Shown one piece after another: positions 36,276 through 44,174 of a stretch of 64,000 nucleotides of DNA. Every line of letters starts with the position of its first letter. The stretch's first letter is position 1. The translations under genes were made by a program, and so were the position numbers. The notes beneath the pieces were generated by a model, which searched no databases, was not told where the DNA came from, and saw nothing but the letters and a program-made list of their open reading frames with translations. The stretch is from Planctomycetales bacterium (GTDB lineage: Bacteria; Planctomycetota; Planctomycetia; Planctomycetales; Planctomycetaceae): the NCBI GenBank assembly GCA_026400835.1, contig JAPLOA010000095.1:1-64000 (forward strand), given 5' to 3'.

Positions 36276-37729
36276 TCCTGACGATCCTTCGCATTCTATT
36301 TTTGCGACTGCGGAACAATCCGCTGGAGCTGGTGCTGGTCTTCGTGATGCCCGTTGTGTTCTTCAGCATCTTCGCGGGGATCTTCAGCAAGGGGATTGCC
36401 ACGGGCAGCGATAAGAAACTGCGAGTTGGCTGGATCGCTGCTCATGAGACCGCGCTGAGTCTGGGACTGCGAGCATTCCTTGAGAAGAATTCGACGCTGC
36501 AGTGCTCATCGCTGATCGTAAAACCGTCATTGGCGGATCTCGAAGACGAAGCTGAAGAAGAATCTGTCGCTGAGATAGAAATTGAAGCGACGATCGCGGA
36601 AGCCCAACGAGCCGGGCGATACGACCTGATCATCAGGCTTCCGAATGATTTTCCTTCTCAGCTGGTCGACTCACAAGACTCCACGCCCTGTGCCGTGCAG
36701 TTGGTCACCGACGGCCAGAATCCAATGGCGGTGGCGATGGTCACGTCCGTCGTCAGAGGCTTCTTCGCGCAGAAGAAGGCGGAAGTAACCGCCGAGCAGA
36801 TGATGAGCCTCAGCCTGGCGGCTCAGCCTTCCAGCGGATATGGCAGCCCTCGCGAACCCAATGAATCGCAATACTTTGATCCGGCGAAGAATCCATCTCA
36901 GTTTTTTGGAGACGATCCAGACAGTCGCTTCATTGTGACCAATTTAGATGGCGTGAATTCGGTGAATGGAGTTTCGAACGTTCCCAAAGAATGGGCGATC
37001 GCTCCGCCGCAAGCTGAACTCACCACCGAAGAACTTCTGGAAACGGCGTTGGCTGATACAACGGAGTCTGAAAACGACGAGGCGGTCAGTATCAGCGTTG
37101 AAAATCCACAGGCGGCGACTCAGGAGAATCCTCGTATCGCCATGTACGCAGCCGGGATCGCAGTCCTCTTCCTGCTGTTCTCCTCCACCGGCAACGCCGC
37201 CGCGCTGCTGGAGGAAGCGGAATCGGGAACACTGGATCGCATTCTGGTCAGCCAGGCGGGGTTATTTCATATCGTCACCGGCAAATGGCTGGGCATCCTT
37301 TTGCTGGGATGCCTTCAGATCACAGTGATGTTTGTCTGGGCGGAACTCGTCTTCCGGATACAGCTTGCAAAACACATTGTCGGATTCTGCATCATGACCT
37401 TCAGCACGGCTGCCGCCACCGCAAGTTTCGCGATGCTGCTGGCGACATTGTGTAAATCACGAGCACAGCTTAATGCGGTTTCTGTTGTCATTATCCTGAG
37501 CATGTCAGCCGTCGGTGGCAGCATGATTCCTCGCTTTGCCATGAGCGATCGCATGAAGGAAATCGGCCGCTGGACATTTAATGCGTGGGCTTTGGATGGC
37601 TATCAGAAGATCTTCTGGTTTCAATCTCCGCTGACAAGCCTGCAGAACGAGGTCGCCGTGCTACTGGGCAGCTCATTGGTGCTGGGCGTGCTTACTTTAT
37701 TGTTCTCCGGCCGCTGGAAACGTGGGTAG
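36272..37729 (+). CDS. ABC-2 type transporter permease
   Basis: 485 residues. One helix at about 12-32 (LELVLVFVMPVVFFSIFAG), a large non-membrane domain of roughly 250 residues, then five to six helices from about 290 onward (IAMYAAGIAVLFLLFSST, ILLLGCLQITVMFVWA and so on), the usual topology of DrrB/YhgE-type ABC-2 permeases with a long extracytoplasmic loop. The loop is acidic (LADLEDEAEEESVAEIEIEA). Works with the ATPase at 35325. Confidence 0.9.
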   Translation: MILTILRILFLRLRNNPLELVLVFVMPVVFFSIFAGIFSKGIATGSDKKLRVGWIAAHETALSLGLRAFLEKNSTLQCSSLIVKPSLADLEDEAEEESVAEIEIEATIAEAQRAGRYDLIIRLPNDFPSQLVDSQDSTPCAVQLVTDGQNPMAVAMVTSVVRGFFAQKKAEVTAEQMMSLSLAAQPSSGYGSPREPNESQYFDPAKNPSQFFGDDPDSRFIVTNLDGVNSVNGVSNVPKEWAIAPPQAELTTEELLETALADTTESENDEAVSISVENPQAATQENPRIAMYAAGIAVLFLLFSSTGNAAALLEEAESGTLDRILVSQAGLFHIVTGKWLGILLLGCLQITVMFVWAELVFRIQLAKHIVGFCIMTFSTAAATASFAMLLATLCKSRAQLNAVSVVIILSMSAVGGSMIPRFAMSDRMKEIGRWTFNAWALDGYQKIFWFQSPLTSLQNEVAVLLGSSLVLGVLTLLFSGRWKRG

Positions 37730-37770
37730 AGGGTGCTTGAACCTGTAACAACTCAGCACGAGTGTGACAC

Positions 37771-37780
37771 GGGGGGGGGG
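37771..37780 (+). repeat. homopolymeric G10 tract
   Basis: Ten consecutive G bases, 55 bases before the DUF2141 gene start. No other run this long was noticed in the window. Long G tracts are prone to slippage. A GTG-initiated longer reading of the DUF2141 gene (from 37733) would run across it. Confidence 0.9.
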
Positions 37781-37834
37781 TTGCTCATTCAATCTCAAAA
37801 TCCCAGCTCAGAATTTAATCGCAAAGACCAACTC

Positions 37835-38458
37835 ATGAGACGACTCAATCCGGTCGCGATACTGCTCACAATCACAGGCTTTGCAGCCAGCGTTCTGCTT
37901 TACCTTGACAGCCGCAGCACGCCCGTCGTGGCAGAAGATTCAGGACCACTGGCAGCAGTCAAGCCACTACCGGGGTACACGGAAACAGCGAATGACCGGA
38001 TCTCACTCAGTGCCAACGAAACTGAAACCACCACGCAAGCGAATCCAGAAGCAAACCTGCCCGATGTGCCTGTACCAGTGCCTGCCGATGAATCAACGCA
38101 AACCGTCTCGATTCATGTCTCCGGCCTGAAGACCCGGTCTTCAAACCTCTATGTCGCGGTCTTCGATTCTGAAGAAGGATTCCCAAAACCTGAGCACAGC
38201 CGGACAACAACGACCATACCCGTGTCAGCAGAAAGCGTGGAGTTTTCCCTTTCGCTGCCAGACACATCAACAACCGGCATCGCCATCTTTCAGGACCTCA
38301 ACGGTGACGGAAAGCTGACAAAGAACGGTTTTGGTTTGCCGATCGAACCCTACGGATTCTCCAACAACGCCCGCTCAGCATTCGGGCCACCATCCTTCAG
38401 CCAAGCCGCTTTCAAGGTGAGCGAGAAGACGACTTCGATCGAAATCAGCGTTCGGTGA
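37835..38458 (+). CDS. DUF2141 protein with N-terminal membrane anchor
   Basis: 207 residues from ATG 37835, which opens a signal-anchor (MRRLNPVAILLTITGFAASV). After a linker of about 70 residues, residues 88-207 match the DUF2141 pattern: TVSIHVSGLKTRSSNLYVAV, FDSEEGFPKP and IAIFQDLNGDGKLTKNGFGL, then IEPYGFSNNA and a final beta-rich part. DUF2141 proteins are extracytoplasmic and small, often near carotenoid or lipid genes; the function is not known. Last gene of the run. Confidence 0.85.
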   Translation: MRRLNPVAILLTITGFAASVLLYLDSRSTPVVAEDSGPLAAVKPLPGYTETANDRISLSANETETTTQANPEANLPDVPVPVPADESTQTVSIHVSGLKTRSSNLYVAVFDSEEGFPKPEHSRTTTTIPVSAESVEFSLSLPDTSTTGIAIFQDLNGDGKLTKNGFGLPIEPYGFSNNARSAFGPPSFSQAAFKVSEKTTSIEISVR

Positions 38459-38524
38459 TCAACAATGTCGTCGGCCCCTGTTTATGGGCTGAACAACGGA
38501 TCTGAATCGCAGGAGATTGTGCCC

Positions 38525-39190
38525 TCAATGAGATATCCCGTTTCGGCCACAGAATCCCGGATACAACACTCGCGAACCCCAGAACGCAAGAACAAGTCCA
38601 CCCACAACGTCGATTACATGATGTTGGTGAAGGACTAGCGTCGAAAGACTCAGACCAGCAGCCCAGCTCCATAACAGTACTCTTGTCGTGCGCGCAGCGG
38701 ATCGAGCATAAACATCGAGCGTCGCAACTCCCCAGGCGACATGCAGTGATGGACAGCAATTGAATCTGAGATTGGCGTTGTCGGCGAATTCGAACATCCC
38801 GCGCCACATTCCCATCTGAGAAGAATCCGGAAGCGAAAAGCCGGGCTCGAAGGGAATGATAAAAAAGAAAACTCCTCCCACCAAAGTCATCAGGAACCAG
38901 ACCAGCGCCAGAGCATTCATTTCAGGGCGAGCTCTAAGAATGAACGGCGCAACCGCATAAATCAGATGCAAAGAATTGTAGAAGACTGTCATGGCCGGAA
39001 TCAGAGGGATCGATAACTCCGCGCTATGATAGAGAGGCACTCGATACTGATGCAGTCCGGTCAAATAGTCAGCACCGGCGTAAACAAATGCAAACCAGGC
39101 AAAACTAGGGATGCCCACAACGAAGTAAGCATAGACCAGATTCTTTCCTCCGGGCCAGCCCCAGAATTTCCCGTCAGCATTGCTATTCAT
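38525..39190 (-). CDS. PAP2-superfamily membrane protein (inositol phosphotransferase/phosphatase-like)
   Basis: 221 residues from ATG 39190; a longer reading to 39325 would add 45 residues before the first helix and is unlikely. About six helices. PAP2 motifs: CCPSLHVAWG (contains the proton-donor His, C2) and VLHQHHVIDVVGG (C3 with the nucleophile His and Asp); the first motif (KX6RP) is weak, possibly near RARPEM. The CPSLH form of C2 resembles the inositol-phosphoceramide synthase and AUR1-like branch. It would remove or transfer a phosphate-linked group on a lipid. It is divergent from the radical SAM gene at 39433. Confidence 0.85.
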   Translation of the reverse strand: MNSNADGKFWGWPGGKNLVYAYFVVGIPSFAWFAFVYAGADYLTGLHQYRVPLYHSAELSIPLIPAMTVFYNSLHLIYAVAPFILRARPEMNALALVWFLMTLVGGVFFFIIPFEPGFSLPDSSQMGMWRGMFEFADNANLRFNCCPSLHVAWGVATLDVYARSAARTTRVLLWSWAAGLSLSTLVLHQHHVIDVVGGLVLAFWGSRVLYPGFCGRNGISH

Positions 39191-39432
39191 GTTTATGGAT
39201 CTGGTTGAGAGCGATTCTTTGCTGTCGATTCCGGAGAAAAGAAGGCTCGCCGAATGGCGAACAATGTGTTTGTCTCGGTCAAAAGTGGTCCCCCGGACGC
39301 CAGCCCTGCATTGAGGTCGCGGCAAGCCGCGAAATTCTGCGCAGCAAGGAGGATCTGACTCTAAGCAGTTTCAATTCCTTCAGAGCGATTATCTTCCTAC
39401 ACTCCGCGGCAAGTGTTGTACGAAGAAATGAA

Positions 39433-40911
39433 ATGCTGCGTGAGCCAACGCCTGTGGATGTTAATCCTCAATCGCTGCGAATTGCACTGATCTCTCCGAA
39501 AGGGCCGTTGTATCGGCATCGCGGAGGCATCTTCGGCAAATCTCTGCGCTATATGCCGCTGACATTGCCGACTCTCGCGGCACTTGTTCCGCCGGAACTC
39601 AATGCCACGATTCAATGCTTCGACGAAGGCATTGCCGACGTTCCCATGGATCTCAAAGCCGATCTGGTCGGGCTTACGGTGATCACCGGAACAGCTCCGC
39701 GAGCTTACGCTCTGGCCGCTGAGTTTCGCCAGCGAGGCATCAGAGTTGTTCTGGGCGGGCCTCATGTCACACTGCTGCCCGATGAAGCTCAGCAGCACGC
39801 AGACAGTATCGTCATTGGCTATGCCGAAGAAGAATGGCCGCGTTTGTTACACGACTTCGTGGCCGGTCGCATGAAACCTCGCTATCAACAGCGGCCAGAT
39901 TTTGAATTGACGGGACGACCCCTGCCGGATCGATCCGTTTTGCCGGAGAAGCGTTATCTGACCGCGGATGTTTTCGAGGCGACTCGAGGCTGCGTCCATA
40001 ATTGTTCGTTCTGTGTTGTCCCTGCGGCATGGGGACGAAAACCTTGGCAAAAACCGGTCGAAGCTGTCATCGAAGATCTGATCCGTCGCAAAGCTCGGCG
40101 AGCGATCTTTATTGATCTCAACCTGATCTCTGACAAAGGTTACGCCGCTCGACTATTCGAAGCGTTGATCCCACTGAAGATTCAATGGTACGGTTTGGCG
40201 ACAACTTTACTTTGCGACGATATCCCATTGCTGGACCTGGCCGCTGCGAGTGGTTGCCGGGGGCTGCTGATGGGATTGGAGTCCATCTCGAACACGGCTC
40301 TGAAGGGATCTCACAAGGCGTTCAATAATCCGGAAGACTATCCTCGAATCGTGCGAGAACTTCACAAACGTCGCATCGCTCTTCAGGGCTGCTTTGTCTT
40401 TGGGCTTGATGACGACACTCCGGACGTATTCCAAAAGACGGCTGATTTCGCAGTTCGTTGTGCCATCGACTTGCCTCGATTTGCAATCGTGACACCGTTT
40501 CCGGGCACAGGCCTGTATAACGAGCTGAGTGCTCAGGACCGAATCTTCACACGCAACTGGGAACAGTACGACGGACAACACGTCGTCTTTCAGCCGGCTC
40601 AGATGACTGTCGACCAGTTGCAGAAGGGTACGGAGATGGCTTGGAAACATACGTATTCCTGGAGCAATATCGCTCGACGATTGTGGCACTCTCCAACCGC
40701 GTGGCCCTTGGCTCTCACCACCAATATCGGCTACCGCTATTACGCTTATCACCTGAATCGCTTCTACAATTGTGATGTCCCGGTGTTGCCGACTCTGATG
40801 AAATCAGCAGCGACTCCAGTTGAATCACCAGACCGACCAGCGGTACGTCGAGAAGGTTGCGGCACAACGGCCGACGAGGTCCTTGTCTCTCTAGAAATGC
40901 GGGAGTCATGA
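39433..40911 (+). CDS. B12-binding radical SAM protein (first of a second pair)
   Basis: 492 residues from ATG 39433; upstream in-frame codons lack similarity to the family. Cobalamin-type domain about 15-150 (GLTVITGTAPRAYALAAEF, VVLGGPHVTLLPDEA), then the cluster motif C187-x3-C191-x2-C194 (TRGCVHNCSFCVV) and a TIM-barrel half with FIDLNLISDKG and MGLESISNT. It is more divergent than the other three copies. ATGA overlap with the next gene. It belongs to the same broad group as methylases and other lipid- or polyketide-acting enzymes; the substrate is unknown. Confidence 0.88.
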   Translation: MLREPTPVDVNPQSLRIALISPKGPLYRHRGGIFGKSLRYMPLTLPTLAALVPPELNATIQCFDEGIADVPMDLKADLVGLTVITGTAPRAYALAAEFRQRGIRVVLGGPHVTLLPDEAQQHADSIVIGYAEEEWPRLLHDFVAGRMKPRYQQRPDFELTGRPLPDRSVLPEKRYLTADVFEATRGCVHNCSFCVVPAAWGRKPWQKPVEAVIEDLIRRKARRAIFIDLNLISDKGYAARLFEALIPLKIQWYGLATTLLCDDIPLLDLAAASGCRGLLMGLESISNTALKGSHKAFNNPEDYPRIVRELHKRRIALQGCFVFGLDDDTPDVFQKTADFAVRCAIDLPRFAIVTPFPGTGLYNELSAQDRIFTRNWEQYDGQHVVFQPAQMTVDQLQKGTEMAWKHTYSWSNIARRLWHSPTAWPLALTTNIGYRYYAYHLNRFYNCDVPVLPTLMKSAATPVESPDRPAVRREGCGTTADEVLVSLEMRES

Positions 40912-42290
40912 GCAGCCGAAAGCCCTTTCGACTCACGATCGTGCATCCGTGTGTTGGTCGACCGCGAGGCATGAAGCGTTACATCCGAACATGGCAGATG
41001 GAATGTCTTCCAGCGGCGATGATTGCAGCTCTGACACCGCCAGACGTTGAAAAGAAATTCTACGACGATCGCCTTGAACAAATTCCGTTTGATGAACCGA
41101 CAGACCTGGTTGCCATCAGCGTAGAAACCTATACCGCCAAACGCGCTTACCAGATTGCCAGCGAGTATCGTCAGCGCGGTGTGCCGGTTGTGATGGGCGG
41201 GTTTCATGCGACGCTCTGCCCCGAGGAAGTGGGCTTGTACGCCGACACACTTGTTGTCGGTGAAGCAGAAGGACTCTTAGAACAGGTCATTGATGATTAT
41301 CGCCACGGCTGCCCCAAGTCGTTTTATCAAAGCAAAGAGCGACCTCAGTTGCGGGTCACGCCGGATCGCTCCATCTTTCAGGGTAAGCGTTACCTGCCGA
41401 TTCGCCTCGTCGAGTTCGCTCGTGGCTGTCGATTCCGCTGCGACTTCTGCGCGATTCAGTCCTTCTTCAGTGCAACGCACAGCCATCGTCCTGTGGATCG
41501 AGTTCTGGAGGAGATTGCCCGAGTTCGTCGGCCGGGGCAGATGATCTTCTTTATTGATGACAACCTGACGTCCGGGCTGGACGAAGCCAGGGAACTGATG
41601 GAGGCGTTGATTCCGCTCAAGATCCGCTGGGTGAGTCAGTCAGCGATCAATGTGTGTCACGACGAAGACACTCTGGACCTGATGCGTCGTAGTGGCTGTC
41701 AGGGAGTATTGATTGGTTTCGAATCTCTGCACGCGGACAGCCTGAAACAGATGAATAAGTCGTTTAATCTGATGGCTGGAGGACCGGCGAAGGCCCTGGC
41801 CAACATGTCTCGGCATAAGCTTTCCGTTTACGGGACGTTTATCTTTGGCTACGACCATGATACTCCGCAGTCGATTTCGGAGACGGTCGACTTCGCGATC
41901 GAGCATGGTCTTTTCATCGCGGCGTTTAATCACATCACACCATTTCCCGGCACTCCGTTATATGAGCGAATGAAGACCGAGGGGCGACTGTTGTACAATG
42001 CGTGGTGGCTGGATGACAGATATCGTTATAACATGATTCCGTTTCAACCTCGGAATATGTCGCCGGACGAACTTGCGAGACTCTGCCTGGGTGCTCGCCG
42101 ACGGTTCTACAGCTGGTTCAGCATTGCCCGACGCGCGATGGCTCCCGTCAATCGGCGAACTCTTTATCTGCTGCGGAATCATCTGATCATTAATGCCATG
42201 CATCACTGGGACGTGGAAGGGCGAAGCGGTTTGCCTCTGGGAGACGAATCATGGACCGGAAAACTGATCCCGGCCCATCAAAGGCAATAG
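40908..42290 (+). CDS. B12-binding radical SAM protein (second of a second pair)
   Basis: 460 residues from ATG 40908 (ATGA overlap). Cobalamin-type domain with YDDRLEQIPFDEPTDLVAIS, almost the same phrase as in the protein at 20935, and GVPVVMGGFHATLCPEE. Cluster cysteines C174-x3-C178-x2-C181 (ARGCRFRCDFCAI). FFIDDNLTSGLDE and LIGFESLHADS follow. The tail has the DUF4070-like QPRNMSPDELARLCLGARRR. Its last 40 bases overlap the next gene in another frame, so the two are tightly coupled. Confidence 0.9.
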   Translation: MSSRKPFRLTIVHPCVGRPRGMKRYIRTWQMECLPAAMIAALTPPDVEKKFYDDRLEQIPFDEPTDLVAISVETYTAKRAYQIASEYRQRGVPVVMGGFHATLCPEEVGLYADTLVVGEAEGLLEQVIDDYRHGCPKSFYQSKERPQLRVTPDRSIFQGKRYLPIRLVEFARGCRFRCDFCAIQSFFSATHSHRPVDRVLEEIARVRRPGQMIFFIDDNLTSGLDEARELMEALIPLKIRWVSQSAINVCHDEDTLDLMRRSGCQGVLIGFESLHADSLKQMNKSFNLMAGGPAKALANMSRHKLSVYGTFIFGYDHDTPQSISETVDFAIEHGLFIAAFNHITPFPGTPLYERMKTEGRLLYNAWWLDDRYRYNMIPFQPRNMSPDELARLCLGARRRFYSWFSIARRAMAPVNRRTLYLLRNHLIINAMHHWDVEGRSGLPLGDESWTGKLIPAHQRQ

Positions 42291-43420
42291 CCTCCTCCGG
42301 CCTGCATTTTGATTTGGTCGATGAGAGGGAAGAATCGCAACTGCGAGCGTTACTTAGAGAAACACCACTTGGCGGATCCATCGAAGCAACGCTGCGTCGA
42401 GAGCCACGTTACTTCGATGGCGCGGTTGTTGAAGGTCCGTTTCATCAGGTGCTCGCGGCTCGCAAAGGCCAATCAGACTCAGAGGCCTCAGACTTAATTG
42501 TGGCAATGGCGACTCGCAGCGTCCGCATGCGATATGTCAATGGCATCGCGACACCCGTCGGATATCTCGGCGGCCTGCGGATTCGCGAGTCAGCTCGAAA
42601 AGGCCTCGTCATCGCAAGAGGCTTTCAGAAGCTCAGGCAAATTCACGAAGATGGCCGCACGGATTTTTATCTGACAACAGTGACCGAAGGTAACACTGCA
42701 GCGATCGATGCACTGACGAAAGGACGAGCGGGCCTGCCCAATTATCATGAACTGGGGCGATACTTCACATTTATCCTGCCTGCACATTCGTGGCAGGCTC
42801 CTCGCCGAGATCCGACACTCCAGATTCGGCCGCTTCAGGAAAAGGAACTTTCGGAGCTTGTGGCATTTCTGAATCATGAAGGACAGTCACGCCTGTTTTT
42901 TCCTGTACTCGATGAACACGATTTTCTACAGCAGACTTCTACGTATCGAGACCTGTCGCTCGAACAGATCCTGTGTGCCTGGCGTCACGGCAGAATCGTT
43001 GGCACATTAGCGGCGTGGGATCAATCCGCGTTTAAGCAGTCTCACGTCGAGCGGTACACCGGTCATTGGAGATGGTCGCGGCATCTCTACAATCCACTGG
43101 CGCGTTGCCTTCGCCTGCCACTTTTTCCGGACCCCGGAGATCGCATGCAAAACGTGATGCTGGCCTTGCCGGTCACTGAAAACTCTGATCCAGACGTGTG
43201 GCAGCAATTACTGCATCAGGTTCGACATTTGCCGGTCACGAAACAGCATGACAGTCTGGCATTGGGATTGTTCGAACGCGATCCGCTCGTTCCATTCGCT
43301 CGACGATCCGCCGTGCATTGCTACGAAACTCGCCTGTACTTGGTAAGCTGGGCCCCGGAAAAAGTGCAGCCGGAGCAATTCAATGGCCGCAACGTTTATC
43401 TTGAGTTAGGCTGTCTGTAA
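42251..43420 (+). CDS. GNAT-like acyltransferase, double-domain
   Basis: 389 residues; the start at 42251 has GGGAG at a 7-base spacing and overlaps the upstream gene by 40 bases. Residues 60-165 resemble a GNAT N-half (VGYLGGLRIRESARKGLVIA, FYLTTVTEGNTAA) with the acetyl-CoA-type strand and helix; residues 190-380 look like a second, less clear repeat (LQIRPLQEKELSELVAFLN and FERDPLVPFAR). Function unknown; it may acylate an amine or hydroxyl made by the neighbouring enzymes. Second-domain assignment is tentative. Confidence 0.7.
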   Translation: MDRKTDPGPSKAIASSGLHFDLVDEREESQLRALLRETPLGGSIEATLRREPRYFDGAVVEGPFHQVLAARKGQSDSEASDLIVAMATRSVRMRYVNGIATPVGYLGGLRIRESARKGLVIARGFQKLRQIHEDGRTDFYLTTVTEGNTAAIDALTKGRAGLPNYHELGRYFTFILPAHSWQAPRRDPTLQIRPLQEKELSELVAFLNHEGQSRLFFPVLDEHDFLQQTSTYRDLSLEQILCAWRHGRIVGTLAAWDQSAFKQSHVERYTGHWRWSRHLYNPLARCLRLPLFPDPGDRMQNVMLALPVTENSDPDVWQQLLHQVRHLPVTKQHDSLALGLFERDPLVPFARRSAVHCYETRLYLVSWAPEKVQPEQFNGRNVYLELGCL

Positions 43421-43430
43421 CATACTCCGC

Positions 43431-44174
43431 ATGACAATTGCTGCTCGAATTCTGCGTCCTTCCCAACTGGCTTCGTCCGATCGCGACGCCATGTTTGCTC
43501 TGATGGATCGCCATTATGAAAATATGATTCGAGCTCGATTCGAAACAGACCTGTCAGAAAAGGACTGGGTCATTCTGTTGATCGATGAAGCCAGTTCCGA
43601 CGTTTGCGGCTTCTCGACACAGGCACTGATTTCCCTGAGCATCGACGACCGCCCCATCCGCTGTATTTTTTCCGGCGACACGATTGTCGATCGTGACCAC
43701 TGGGGCAGCAGTGCGTTGGCTCTGGCGTTCGGAAAACTCGCGTTGTACTGGATTGAAACGTATCCCGACGACGAAGTGTACTGGTGCCTGATCTCGAAAG
43801 GTTTTCGCACTTATCGAGTTCTTCCGGTTTACTTTCGTGACTTTCATCCCAGATACGATGCGGAGATGCCACTTGACCTTCGAGCTATCATTGCTGGCGT
43901 CGCAAAGATTAAGTTTCCTGATCGTTTTGACCAACAACAAGGTATCGTCAAGACCTCAGCCAACAGCGATCGACTCAGACCGGGCCTGGGTGAGATTACT
44001 CCAGAACGACTGCTGGATCCGCACGTCAATTTCTTTGTCGCAAAGAATCCCGGACATGCTGAGGGCGATGAGCTGTGCTGTATCGCTCGCATGACACCTG
44101 AAAATTTCTCCGCAGCAGCTCAGCGGATGCTTCAGTCAGCCGCGTTCGCTCGCCAGCGTGTCGGCTCATGCTGA
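43431..44174 (+). CDS. GNAT-fold-like protein, function unknown
   Basis: 247 residues. The order ILRPSQLASSDRDAMFALMD, VILLIDEASSDVCGFSTQAL, IFSGDTIVDRDHWGSSALAL and FGKLALYWIETYPDDEVYW resembles the beta-strand/helix order of GNAT enzymes, with WGSSALALAFGK near the pyrophosphate-binding place, but the motif is not canonical. It is 10 bases after the double-domain GNAT-like gene and overlaps the GH3 gene by 7 bases. Role unknown; likely a partner in the same pathway. Confidence 0.65.
   Translation: MTIAARILRPSQLASSDRDAMFALMDRHYENMIRARFETDLSEKDWVILLIDEASSDVCGFSTQALISLSIDDRPIRCIFSGDTIVDRDHWGSSALALAFGKLALYWIETYPDDEVYWCLISKGFRTYRVLPVYFRDFHPRYDAEMPLDLRAIIAGVAKIKFPDRFDQQQGIVKTSANSDRLRPGLGEITPERLLDPHVNFFVAKNPGHAEGDELCCIARMTPENFSAAAQRMLQSAAFARQRVGSC

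Noticed and set aside
39205-39432. 76-codon upstream extension of the radical SAM gene
   Set aside because: Residues do not fit the cobalamin domain and would occupy the divergent promoter region with the PAP2 gene.
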